NCBI RefSeq assembly: GCF_013266755.1
Contig: NZ_JABRWJ010000022.1
Span: forward strand, 1-43,465
Length of the DNA stretch: 43,465 bases
Reading direction: 5' to 3'
DNA from: Pseudaquabacterium terrae
GTDB lineage: Bacteria > Pseudomonadota > Gammaproteobacteria > Burkholderiales > Burkholderiaceae_C
The notes beneath the pieces were generated by a model. That model saw nothing but the letters and a program-made list of their open reading frames with translations, searched no databases and was not told the DNA's origin. A program made the translations under genes and the position numbers. Of this stretch, positions 1-6,100 are shown in pieces. Positions within the stretch are counted from its first letter, which is position 1. Every line of letters begins with the position of its first letter.

Positions 1-35
1 CAGACTGCCGCCTTCGACCACTTGGCTACGTCGAG
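1..35 (-). tRNA. Partial class-II tRNA (5' end only, runs off the window)
   Basis: On the minus strand a 7-nt acceptor 5' strand (complement of 29-35) is followed by T8-A9 and a D arm of the form GCCAAGTGGTCGAAGGC, which is the D-arm style of class-II tRNAs (Tyr, Ser, Leu). The start of an anticodon stem and the loop bases C32-T33-G34 lie at the window edge, so the anticodon begins with G; Tyr(GTA) or Ser(GGA) are the natural guesses. The rest lies outside the window. It starts only 11 nt after the 3' CCA of the tRNA-Trp, so it is the next member of the same array. Whether it is intact cannot be judged. Confidence 0.55.
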
Positions 36-46
36 CGAGGAAATGG

Positions 47-122
47 TGGCGGGGGTGCACGGACTCGAACCGCGTACCTTCGGTTTTGGAGACCGGCGCT
101 CTGCCTGTTGAGCTACACCCCC
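47..122 (-). tRNA. tRNA-Trp (CCA)
   Basis: A complete 76-nt cloverleaf with encoded CCA (complement of 47-49). The acceptor stem GGGGGTG/CACCCCC is perfect, the discriminator is G73, the D loop carries GG, and the T loop is TTCGAGT. The anticodon loop is CTCCAAA, giving CCA (tryptophan), on a stem CCGGT/ACCGA with one mismatch at 27-43. The canonical tRNA-Trp of this order usually sits in front of secE-nusG. What lies beyond this one is another tRNA, so it may be an extra array copy; that is an inference. Confidence 0.93.
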
Positions 123-726
123 TGTTGGACACGCTGAGCGAACGGCGGACGCGAAAGCCCGGTCATGGCTCGGCTGGATGCGAGTTCACTGCTTCATCAC
201 CCGCGTCATTTGAAACCCATGATCGGCTGTCGTGAAGCTCGGTGTCGAGCTTCACGACAGGCGACCTCGCGATCACTTGCTGTACCGGCTGAGACTACAC
301 CGGTGACCCCAGCACCTGTGTCGGGTTATCCGGACGCTTGCGGCGTCTGTTTCCGACTCGTCCACCATGAACGTCTTGCGACGCTCCGTGGTGTGCTGGC
401 ACGGCGGCCTTTGTTGGAGTGTGGCTGGTCACTCGTCACGCTGCCCCTGCGTGCGGACTTCGATCGATCACCTCCAGCCTTTCGGGCCTCGGGTGACCTC
501 GGTTCGGTCTTTCGACCGCCGAGGCTTACGCCGCTTTCGTGCAGTGTCGGGAACGTCTTTGCGTTTGACTTTGAATCCTCGCTTTCGACGTGTCGCCACG
601 TCTCATCTTGTCGGACCTCAGGCGGCCCGGAACCAAGGTTCGACAAACGCACCCGCTTGCCCGCATGGGGCGGGGACTACGGCGTTCTTGATGCGCTTGT
701 CGAACACGGCTGCAGCGTATTCGGTC
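123..726. other. 604-bp gene-free spacer inside the tRNA array
   Basis: There is no convincing coding region here. The open frames on both strands have random-looking composition and no Shine-Dalgarno signal. The stretch separates tRNA-Trp from tRNA-Arg, while the other members of the array are closely spaced. It contains a perfect long hairpin (227-260) and a second, weaker stem-loop near 500-527 (CCTCGG...CCGAGG with an inner GGTC/GACC). I see no recognisable tRNA remnant in it. It may be the site of lost tRNA genes or carry an unrecognised small RNA; neither is shown by the sequence. Confidence 0.5.
227..260. repeat. Perfect 15-bp inverted repeat with 4-nt loop
   Basis: CTGTCGTGAAGCTCG at 227-241 and its exact complement at 246-260 flank the loop GTGT. 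No run of T follows on either strand, so it is not a normal rho-independent terminator. In a tRNA precursor it would form a very stable stem between tRNA-Arg and tRNA-Trp, possibly a processing signal. It could also be a remnant of a mobile element end. Confidence 0.75.
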
Positions 727-804
727 TGGAGCCTCGTGCACGATTCGAACGTGCGACCTCCGGTTTCGTAGACCGGCGCTCTGGTCCTGCTGAGCTAACG
801 AGGC
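727..804 (-). tRNA. tRNA-Arg (ACG)
   Basis: A complete cloverleaf of about 78 nt with encoded CCA (complement of 727-729). The acceptor stem GCCTCGT/ACGAGGC is perfect with discriminator T. The anticodon stem CCGGT/ACCGG is perfect with loop CTACGAA, giving ACG (arginine). The T loop is TTCGAAT. A34 would be deaminated to inosine by TadA in the usual bacterial way. It lies 61 nt downstream of the Asp-like tRNA and is followed by the 604-bp spacer. Confidence 0.93.
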
Positions 805-865
805 ATGTGATGATGGACGGATGCTGACCGACGGCAGAACCCGGTATGCATCCCGTGCAATGACC

Positions 866-941
866 TGGCGCCCCGTGCGGGAGTCGAACCCGCGGCTTCC
901 GGCTAGACAGGCCGGCACTCTGGCCACTGAGTTAACGGAGC
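866..941 (-). tRNA. tRNA-Asp-like (GTC) with pyrimidine at position 37
   Basis: A 76-nt cloverleaf with encoded CCA (complement of 866-868). Acceptor GCTCCGT/ACGGGGC pairs with one G-U, the D stem is ACTC/GAGT, and the T arm is GCGGG-TTCGACT-CCCGC. The anticodon stem CCGGC/GCCGG encloses the loop CTGTCTA, so positions 34-36 read GTC (Asp). Position 37 is T, although elongator tRNAs almost always have a purine there and bacterial tRNA-Asp normally reads CTGTCAC. The discriminator is G, as expected for Asp. Either this is a divergent array-type Asp tRNA or a decaying, poorly functional one. Confidence 0.75.
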
Positions 942-980
942 ATGGAGACCCGGTGCCCGGTCGGGGCGGGTATTGATGAG

Positions 981-1041
981 TGGTGGGCGTTGATGGATTC
1001 GAACCACAGGCAGCCGCAATCGACCTCTCTGCCAAACGCCC
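981..1041 (-). pseudogene. Truncated 61-nt tRNA lacking an anticodon arm
   Basis: The ends are intact: acceptor GGGCGTT/AACGCCC pairs perfectly, the discriminator is A, CCA is encoded (complement of 981-983), and the T loop is TTCGAAT. A class-II-style D arm (TGGCAGAGAGGTCGATTGC) follows the acceptor. Only about nine bases (GGCTGCCTG) separate the D arm from the T arm, so the anticodon arm and variable arm are gone. A deletion through a class-II (Ser/Tyr/Leu type) tRNA is the simplest explanation. It could still be recognised by CCA-adding or processing enzymes, but it cannot decode a codon. Confidence 0.7.
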
Positions 1042-1048
1042 GGCGACC

Positions 1049-1124
1049 TGGTGGAGATGGTCGGCTTCGAACCGACGACCCTCTGCTTGCAAAGCAGGCG
1101 CTCTTCCATCTGAGCTACACCCCC
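1049..1124 (-). tRNA. tRNA-Ala (TGC)
   Basis: A 76-nt cloverleaf with encoded CCA (complement of 1049-1051). The acceptor is GGGGGTG/CATCTCC with the G3-U70 wobble that is the universal alanine identity element, plus one other G-U pair. The discriminator is A. The anticodon loop TTTGCAA on stem CCTGC/GCAGA gives TGC (alanine). The T arm is intact. It lies 7 nt upstream of the truncated tRNA in the direction of transcription. Confidence 0.93.
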
Positions 1125-1179
1125 TGTGAAGTGTCCGGTGACGGGTTCCGGCGCCGCCCAATCGTTGCGGCCGATTTCC

Positions 1180-1207
1180 GCCCTCGAGGCGCGCGTGCGC
1201 CGAGGGC
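1180..1207. other. Stable stem-loop between tRNA-Glu and tRNA-Ala
   Basis: GCCCTC (1180-1185) pairs with GAGGGC (1202-1207), and GGCGC (1188-1192) pairs with GCGCC (1197-1201), enclosing the loop GCGT with a two-base bulge. There is no T run. In the precursor transcript it sits just after the tRNA-Glu 3' end, so it may guide processing. This is an inference from position only. Confidence 0.45.
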
Positions 1208-1214
1208 TCCTGTC

Positions 1215-1291
1215 TGGCATCCCGTACGGGAGTCGAACCCGTGATCTCCGAGTTGAAAGCCCGGTGTCCTTGACCACTAGACGAACGGGAC
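1215..1291 (-). tRNA. tRNA-Glu (TTC)
   Basis: A 77-nt cloverleaf with encoded CCA (complement of 1215-1217). The acceptor is GTCCCGT/ACGGGAT with a terminal G-U pair, and the discriminator is G. The D arm (CGTCTAGTGGTCAAGGAC) is the typical glutamate form. The anticodon loop CTTTCAA on stem CCGGG/CTCGG gives TTC (glutamate). The T loop is TTCGACT. Confidence 0.93.
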
Positions 1292-1310
1292 ATGCGTTGG
1301 CGGCTGCTGC

Positions 1311-1331
1311 TGCCGGCTGAGCTACGAGGGC
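1311..1331 (-). pseudogene. 5' stub of a tRNA gene
   Basis: The complement of this stretch reads GCCCTCG-TA-GCTCAG-CCGGCA: a 7-nt acceptor 5' strand, T8-A9, the conserved D-stem and D-loop start AGCTCAG, then degeneration into unrelated sequence that runs straight into tRNA-Glu 19 nt later. No matching 3' half is visible. It is best read as a tRNA truncated by deletion and supports the view that the array is decaying. It is short, so a chance match is possible. Confidence 0.5.
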
Positions 1332-1466
1332 AAGAGTGGGATCCATGTCGGCTGTGCCCACACGCGCGGCGCCCAGTGCACCAGGCGCATCGCTGCACGT
1401 GTCCCGCAGCGTGGCCACGCACATGCACGCAGGCGAACCGGCGCTTGTGCACGGACACACCCGACA

Positions 1467-1542
1467 TGGAGCGGACGACGAGTCTCGAACTCGTGGCCTC
1501 GACCCTGGCGAGGTCGCGCTCTGCCAACTGAGCTACATCCGC
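1467..1542 (-). tRNA. tRNA-Gly (GCC) with C at position 33
   Basis: A 76-nt cloverleaf with encoded CCA (complement of 1467-1469). Acceptor GCGGATG/CGTCCGC pairs with one G-U, the discriminator is T, and the T loop is TTCGAGA. The anticodon stem CGACC/GGTCG is that of bacterial tRNA-Gly, but the loop is TCGCCAG instead of TTGCCAA. The anticodon is GCC while the almost invariant U33 is C and position 38 is G. The U-turn would be impaired, so function is doubtful. It is the first tRNA of the array after the leader. Confidence 0.8.
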
Positions 1543-1593
1543 ATGTTGCGAGAACGACCTGCCGGCCAGTACCGGCGGCGCCTCGCTGCAACT

Positions 1594-1605
1594 TGTTAAA
1601 GAGCC
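1594..1605 (-). promoter_or_regulatory. boxA-like antitermination element in the tRNA array leader
   Basis: The minus strand reads GGCTCTTTAACA, which matches the rRNA-operon boxA consensus TGCTCTTTAACA at 11 of 12 positions. In bacteria boxA in rrn leaders binds NusB-NusE(S10) and makes RNA polymerase resistant to Rho. It lies about 50 nt upstream of the first tRNA (Gly) and just downstream of a strong stem-loop, the same order (boxB then boxA) as in rrn leaders. Whether it works here is an inference. Confidence 0.55.
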
Positions 1606-1624
1606 ACCAGCAGCCAACGCGGCG

Positions 1625-1663
1625 GGTGTCGCGGACCAAGCAGCCTCGGTCCGCTGCGACACC
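1625..1663 (-). promoter_or_regulatory. boxB-like leader stem-loop upstream of boxA
   Basis: GGTGTCGCGGACC (1625-1637) pairs with 1648-1663, which carries the complementary sequence with a three-base bulge. This gives a 13-bp stem with a 10-nt loop. It precedes the boxA-like element in the minus-strand transcript and resembles the boxB stem of rrn leaders in position only. It has no following T run, so it is not a normal terminator. Confidence 0.4.
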
Positions 1664-1720
1664 TGCCTGCCCGGCGGGTCGCGGTTGGGTTGATGGCACA
1701 TGGGTAGCGCCAGGAATGAC

Positions 1721-1755
1721 AAAGGCCCGGATCCTTTCGGAATCCGGGCCTCTTT
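1721..1755 (-). terminator. Rho-independent terminator, possibly bidirectional
   Basis: AGGCCCGGAT (1723-1732) and ATCCGGGCCT (1742-1751) form a 10-bp GC-rich stem with a 9-nt loop. The left side is preceded by AAA and the right side is followed by CTTT. On the minus strand the stem ends in a T-rich stretch (TTTGTCATT). It lies just after the putative 69-aa ORF (1791-2000, minus) and before the tRNA leader, so it would separate the two transcripts. Confidence 0.65.
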
Positions 1756-1790
1756 CGAGCCTGCTCTTGCGAGCTGGGAGGGGTGTGCGT

Positions 1791-2000
1791 CTACGCGCTT
1801 CCCTCGCCCGGTTGCATCTGGTCCTCATACGCGGCCAGTTCAAGCCTGGCGGCGACGACGCACGGATGCGGGTTCGTGCACCGATCCAATGCCTTGGCAT
1901 TGACCATGGCCTTCGAGAACCACTGCGAACCGGCGTGCACGGCCGCACCGCAACCCGATGCGGGTCGAATGCTGGTCGTTGCAAATCGGCTGGCGTTCAC
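1791..2000 (-). CDS. Putative small protein, 69 aa, unknown function
   Basis: A GTG start (complement of 1998-2000) is preceded by GAGG about nine bases upstream. The frame runs 69 codons to a TAG and is followed 36 bp later by a good minus-strand terminator. The protein (MNASRFATT...YEDQMQPGEGSA) has four cysteines or paired Cys/Pro sites in its middle part and an acidic tail, but no motif I recognise. It lies between the tRNA array and a divergent regulator gene. The evidence is only the ribosome-binding site, the frame and the terminator, so it could be a chance frame in high-GC DNA. Confidence 0.35.
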   Translation of the reverse strand: MNASRFATTSIRPASGCGAAVHAGSQWFSKAMVNAKALDRCTNPHPCVVAARLELAAYEDQMQPGEGSA

Positions 2001-2104
2001 GGCGTGTCCTCGATGGATCCTGGTGGCTCGGTGGCAGTCGGTTGTTAGGTCCTGGTTCCGTCGGACAAGTCTTTGACCTGACGTCGGGAATCGATGGCTG
2101 AAGT

Positions 2105-2154
2105 GTGAAGACTCTTCACGAGGTCGTCAACCCCTTTCTGTGAAGAATCTTCAC
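2105..2154. promoter_or_regulatory. Two palindromic operator-like sites GTGAAG-N3-CTTCAC
   Basis: Two copies of the same perfect dyad, GTGAAG-ACT-CTTCAC (2105-2119) and GTGAAG-AAT-CTTCAC (2140-2154), lie 35 bp centre to centre in the promoter region of the XRE-like gene. Identical arms with different centres are what a dimeric helix-turn-helix repressor would bind. The adjacent gene encodes such a protein, so autoregulation is the obvious inference. The second site covers a possible GTG start at 2140, which favours the downstream start at 2203. Confidence 0.6.
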
Positions 2155-2202
2155 GTTGATGCGAAAATCCCATCTCCGCTTCCGAAACCGCGCGCTGCTC
2201 CC

Positions 2203-2565
2203 GTGACCGACCCCCACCACATCCGCCGCAACAACGCCCACGCGGCGTTCCAGGCCTTCGCAGAGGAGCGCCTGGCATCTGGCCATGCCCCGAAGGGGCT
2301 CGAGCAGGCGTTCGCCGAGGTGTTGGAGATCAGCCCGGCACTGTGGTCGATGACCAAGTCCGGCTCGCGCCCCATGAGCGACAAGCTCGCTCGCCAGTTC
2401 GAGGTGCGGCTGGGCAAGCCGGTCGGCTGGATGGATGAAGAGCGCGAGCCCCATGGGCTGACGCAGGCGGAGCAGCACACGATGGCACTCGCGCTGGCGG
2501 CGTATCGACGCACCAACGCCGAGGGGCGCCGGCGTCTGCGCGCCTTGCTGAAGGATTTCACTTGA
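2203..2565 (+). CDS. Small XRE/lambda-repressor-like DNA-binding protein
   Basis: About 120 aa from the GTG at 2203; an in-frame GTG at 2140 would give 141 aa but overlaps an operator-like palindrome. Residues 20-75 contain a helix-turn-helix-like segment (LEQAFAEVLEISPALWSMTKSGSRP) followed by the tail DKLARQFEVRLGKPVGWMDEE. I know that tail pattern from small proteobacterial XRE regulators (KLARKIE..LG.P.GWLD). The C-terminal third is helical and basic and has no effector domain. No strong Shine-Dalgarno precedes either start. It probably regulates itself through the two upstream palindromes; other targets are unknown. Confidence 0.7.
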   Translation: MTDPHHIRRNNAHAAFQAFAEERLASGHAPKGLEQAFAEVLEISPALWSMTKSGSRPMSDKLARQFEVRLGKPVGWMDEEREPHGLTQAEQHTMALALAAYRRTNAEGRRRLRALLKDFT

Positions 2566-2723
2566 GCAGCGCGAGGCCGCTCGCATGCACCACCTGCGTG
2601 GTCCGGACGCCGATACGAACGGTCCGCCGCTGAGGCTTGGAACCAGGCTCAGATCACCTCGCCTTTCGGCCCTTCTTCGAGCACCTGCCGAAGCCGGCTG
2701 ACCGCGCTGGACCACCTACCCAA

Positions 2724-3698
2724 TCACGCTATCGCAGCCGTGCGCCGCCGCTCCGCACTCGGCGGGTAGCCGAACATCGCGCGGTAAGCCTTGCTGAAAT
2801 GCGACGACGACTGAAAGCCGCAGGCGATCGTGATCTGCATGATCGGCACGCTGCTCAGCATCAGCAGCTCGCGTGCGCGGCGCAGCCGCAGGTTCATGTA
2901 GTAGTGCGCCGGCTTGGCGCTCAGGTAGCTATGGAACAGCCGCTCGAGCTGGCGCAGCGAGATGTGGATCGCGTCGGCGATCTCCTGCAGCGGCAGCGGC
3001 TCCTCGATGTTGGCCGCCATGATCTCCACCGTTTCGCGCAGGTGCTGGTAGCCCGGCCCCACCCGTTCGGGCATCGGCATGCGCTGGCGGTCGCCCGCCG
3101 CACGCTGGCGCTCGACGATGAACTGCTCGGAAATGTCGCGCGCCAGCGCGGCGCCGTGCTCGGCGCGTATCAGGTGCAGCATCAGGTCGAGCGGTGCGGT
3201 GCCGCCCGAGCAGGTGTAGCGGTCGCGGTCGATGATGAACACTTCCTGCGCGAACGCGACCTTCGGGAACTCCTCGCGGATCGCCGCCAGGTTTTCCCAA
3301 TGGATCGCACAGCGGTAGCCGTCGAGCGCGCCGGCGCTGGCCAGCGCGAACGAGCCGGTGCACAGCGCACCGAGCGGCGTGCGGCGCGCCGCGCACTGGC
3401 GCAGCAGGCGGCGCACGTTGTCGTCGGTGGCGCCACGCACGCTGGTGCCGCCGCAGACGAAAACGATGTCGCAGCGCTCGACGGCGTCGCGCGGCAGCGT
3501 CGGCGCCATCACCAGGCCGTTGCTCGCCATCGATGGCGCGTCGTCGGCGGTGATCACGCTCCACCGGTAGAGCGCACGCCGGCTGATGTAGTTGGCCATG
3601 CGGAAACAGTCGATCGCATTGGCGAAGGCGATCATCGAGTGGTCGCGCAGCAGCACGAAGCCGATGTGGGTCGGTTCTCTGATTCGAGGCAACGTCAT
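2724..3698 (-). CDS. gbdR: GbdR-like regulator of glycine betaine catabolism (GlxA/AraC family)
   Basis: 324 aa. The N-terminal half (about 10-185) is a DJ-1/PfpI-like ligand-sensing domain with the GALCTGSFALASAG nucleophile-elbow region. The C-terminal part (about 220-318) is an AraC-type double helix-turn-helix (ISLRQLERLFHSYL...ITIACGFQSSSHFSKAYRAMFGYPPS). This is the architecture of Pseudomonas GbdR, which senses glycine betaine and dimethylglycine and activates gbc, dgc and sox genes. It lies last in, or just after, the catabolic unit, 81 bp beyond gbcB and separated by a palindromic repeat. Assignment to GbdR rather than a paralogue rests on its neighbours. Confidence 0.85.
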   Translation of the reverse strand: MTLPRIREPTHIGFVLLRDHSMIAFANAIDCFRMANYISRRALYRWSVITADDAPSMASNGLVMAPTLPRDAVERCDIVFVCGGTSVRGATDDNVRRLLRQCAARRTPLGALCTGSFALASAGALDGYRCAIHWENLAAIREEFPKVAFAQEVFIIDRDRYTCSGGTAPLDLMLHLIRAEHGAALARDISEQFIVERQRAAGDRQRMPMPERVGPGYQHLRETVEIMAANIEEPLPLQEIADAIHISLRQLERLFHSYLSAKPAHYYMNLRLRRARELLMLSSVPIMQITIACGFQSSSHFSKAYRAMFGYPPSAERRRTAAIA

Positions 3699-3775
3699 CT
3701 CAGCCTCCGCCGAGCCGCCTCAAGGAGGCTGAGCGCCCCCTCGGGGGGCAGGAGCGTAGCGACGTGGGGGCGCAC
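3699..3775. repeat. Intergenic palindromic repeat between gbcB and gbdR
   Basis: Two nested structures. CTCAGCCTCC (3699-3708) pairs perfectly with GGAGGCTGAG (3724-3733). Next to it lies a GCGCCCCC...GGGGGGC...GGGGGCGC element (about 3733-3772) containing GAGCGTAGCGACGTGG. The second part resembles a REP-like intergenic element common in Comamonadaceae and relatives (GCCCCC-TC-GGGGGGC...GCGA.GTGGGGG). It may reduce read-through from the catabolic operon into gbdR or stabilise the 3' end. Confidence 0.6.
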
Positions 3776-3779
3776 ATTT

Positions 3780-4850
3780 CTAACGGTCCAGCACCACGTC
3801 GGACAGCGGGCGGCTGCAGCAGGGCAGGATGAAACCCTGGTCGATCTCGCGCTGGCGGATGCCGCCGCTGTGGGCCATCACCACCTCGCCCGACAGCTTG
3901 TGGGTCTTGCAGGTGCCGCAGACGCCGCTGCTGCATGAAAACGGCAGGCGCAGGCCGGCACGCTGCGCGGCGCCGAGCAGGCGCTCGTCAGCGCCGCAAC
4001 GGAATTCCTGCCCGATGCGGGCGAGCTTGATGACGAAGTCGGTGGTCGATGCCGGCGTCTCCGCGCTCGACAGTGTTTCGAACGAAAAGCTCTCCTCGCG
4101 ATAGCGCCGCATGTCGTAACCCGCGGCGCCCAGCATTGCGCGCACGGCGGCCATGAAGGGCGCCGGGCCGCAGGTGTAGATGTCGCGCGCCAACAAGTCG
4201 GGCGCGATGTTGTCGAGCAGCGCTTGGCTGATCCGTCCCAGATAGCCTGCATACGCCGATTGCGCGCCACGCTGCTCGCACACCAGCGCCAGGCGAAAGT
4301 GCGGCAGGTTCTTCGCAAGCAGCGCCAGCTCGTCGGCGAACAGCACATCGGCGGGCGTGCGCGCGCAGTGCACGAACACGATGTCGGCGTCGCTCGCCAG
4401 ATCGTGCAGCGCGCGGCTCATCGACATCAACGGCGTGATGCCGCTGCCGCCGGACAGGAACAGGTAACGCTCGGCCGGCTGCGCGAAGCAGCTGAACTGG
4501 CCGGCCGGCCCCATCACGTTCAAGCGGCTGCCGACACGCAGGTGTTCGTGCAGCCAATTCGACACCCGCCCACCGGGCACACGCTTGACGGTGATGCTCA
4601 CGCGGTCCGGCCGCGTCGGTGTGGACGACAAGGTGTAGCAGCGATTCACCCGCTCGCCATCGATGTCGAGCTCGAGCGTGATGAACTGGCCCGGCAGATA
4701 GCGGAAGCTGCGTGCCGACGGCGCCTGCAGCACGAAGGTCTTCACGTCGTGGGTTTCGTCGCGCACCTGCGCACACACGAGCCCACCGTCGTCGTCGGCC
4801 TGCCAGGTCGGCGCGGCGGCGCAGGCGAAGTCGGGAATGCGCGCGTTCAT
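3780..4850 (-). CDS. gbcB: Glycine betaine monooxygenase reductase component GbcB
   Basis: 356 aa. It supplies electrons from NAD(P)H through FAD and a [2Fe-2S] cluster to the Rieske oxygenase GbcA, which demethylates glycine betaine to dimethylglycine and formaldehyde. The flavin-binding motif is RCYTLSS (70-76), the pyridine-nucleotide motif is GGSGITPLMS (134-143), and the C-terminal plant-type ferredoxin cluster is C306-x4-C311-x2-C314 with C344. The chosen ATG lies four bases after the gbcA stop; the longer open frame upstream lies inside gbcA. It is the last enzyme gene of the operon. Confidence 0.93.
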   Translation of the reverse strand: MNARIPDFACAAAPTWQADDDGGLVCAQVRDETHDVKTFVLQAPSARSFRYLPGQFITLELDIDGERVNRCYTLSSTPTRPDRVSITVKRVPGGRVSNWLHEHLRVGSRLNVMGPAGQFSCFAQPAERYLFLSGGSGITPLMSMSRALHDLASDADIVFVHCARTPADVLFADELALLAKNLPHFRLALVCEQRGAQSAYAGYLGRISQALLDNIAPDLLARDIYTCGPAPFMAAVRAMLGAAGYDMRRYREESFSFETLSSAETPASTTDFVIKLARIGQEFRCGADERLLGAAQRAGLRLPFSCSSGVCGTCKTHKLSGEVVMAHSGGIRQREIDQGFILPCCSRPLSDVVLDR

Positions 4851-4854
4851 GGCA

Positions 4855-6099
4855 TCAAAGCGCCAGCGCGCGCATGCGCTGCACGTACCAGTTGCAGAAC
4901 TTCTCGACCAGCTCTTCGGTGTAGGGCGAATAGGGCCCGGGCTCGTAGGCCGCATTCGCGACGCCGATCTGCGACTCTTCGACGAGTCGGCGGTCCTGGT
5001 CGTTGGTGGCGTTCCACACCGCGGTCAGGTTCTTCACGTCGTAGTCCACCCCTTCGACCGCGTCCTTGTGCACACACCAGGTCGTGCGAACGAGGGTGCG
5101 ATCGGCGCTGATCGGCAGCACCGCAAAGCTCACCACGTGGTCGCTCATGAAGTGGTGCCACGAGTTCGGCTGGGTCCAGAACGACAGGCCGCCGAGTGCC
5201 GCGGCGGTGAAACCGCCGAGCAGCTTCTTGCACGCCACCTGCGCGTTCAGCGTCTGCGATTCGCCGGCGCGGTCCAGCGGCAGGCGCTGGGTGCGAAAAC
5301 CCGTCACGCGCTGGTCGAGCGTATCGATCTCGCGCGACGGCAGGCCCATGGCTTCCCAGCGCGCATGGCTTGCCGCCAGCGTGTCCTTGAAGCGCTGGAT
5401 GCCCTCGGCGTTCTGCGGGCTCGGGCGGTAACCGAAGCCGTATTCGTAGAGCGAGACGGTGAGCTCCGGATGGTTGGCCACGCAGTGATAACACTCACGG
5501 TTGTTCTCCAGCGTCAGCTTCCAGTTGCCCTTTTCGATGATGTCGACCTGCGCCGCGACCTTGCAGTCGGCCAGACGGTGCGGCGCGAGGTAGGGCGCCG
5601 TCTCGCGCAGCATCGCATCGATGTCGTCGGGCGCGTCGTCGGCCAGGCAGATGAAGATCAGGCCGGCGAGCGTGCGCACATGCACCGGCTTCAAGCCATG
5701 CCGGCTGCGGTCGAAATCGGCCGGCATGTGGTCGGCGTGGATCAGCGTGCCGGCGAGGTCGTAAGTCCACTGGTGGTAGGGGCAGACGATGTTGCCGACG
5801 GCGCCGTGCTGCGCCGCGCACAGACGCGTGCCGCGGTGCCGGCAGACGTTGTGGAAGGCACGCACCTGCCGGTCGTCGTCGCGCACCAGCAGCACCGAGT
5901 TGCGGCCGATGTCGACGCTCACGTAGTCGCCCGGCTCGGCCAGTTGCGGCTCGACGGCGACGAAGAGCCAGTGCCTGCCGAACACATGCTCCAGGTCGGC
6001 GGCGAACACCGCGTCGCTCAGGTAGAACGGCGCCTCCAGGCTGTGGCCCGGGCGGCGGCGCGCGAGCAGCGCTTGCAGTGACGGTGGGGTGGTGGGCAT
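4855..6099 (-). CDS. gbcA: Glycine betaine monooxygenase oxygenase component GbcA
   Basis: 414 aa. It is a Rieske non-haem iron oxygenase for N-demethylation of glycine betaine. The Rieske cluster ligands are C86-x-H88 (CRHRGTRLC) and C106-x2-H109 (CPYHQW). The mononuclear iron site is in ENNRECYHCVANH, with His205 and His210 as the visible histidine ligands. Length and the N-ECYHC motif fit the GbcA/stachydrine-demethylase group rather than aromatic-ring dioxygenases. It starts one base after the etfB stop and is directly followed by its reductase, so the two are translationally linked. Confidence 0.94.
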   Translation of the reverse strand: MPTTPPSLQALLARRRPGHSLEAPFYLSDAVFAADLEHVFGRHWLFVAVEPQLAEPGDYVSVDIGRNSVLLVRDDDRQVRAFHNVCRHRGTRLCAAQHGAVGNIVCPYHQWTYDLAGTLIHADHMPADFDRSRHGLKPVHVRTLAGLIFICLADDAPDDIDAMLRETAPYLAPHRLADCKVAAQVDIIEKGNWKLTLENNRECYHCVANHPELTVSLYEYGFGYRPSPQNAEGIQRFKDTLAASHARWEAMGLPSREIDTLDQRVTGFRTQRLPLDRAGESQTLNAQVACKKLLGGFTAAALGGLSFWTQPNSWHHFMSDHVVSFAVLPISADRTLVRTTWCVHKDAVEGVDYDVKNLTAVWNATNDQDRRLVEESQIGVANAAYEPGPYSPYTEELVEKFCNWYVQRMRALAL

Positions 6100-6100
6100 C

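Noticed and set aside
165-1599. Several open frames across the tRNA region
   Set aside because: They contain translated tRNA sequence (for example LMDSNHR and GDGRLRTDD strings), which is a common annotation artefact.
2637-3938. 433-codon open frame on the plus strand opposite gbdR
   Set aside because: It is low-complexity His/Arg/Ala sequence opposite an AraC-family gene with clear domains; no ribosome-binding site.
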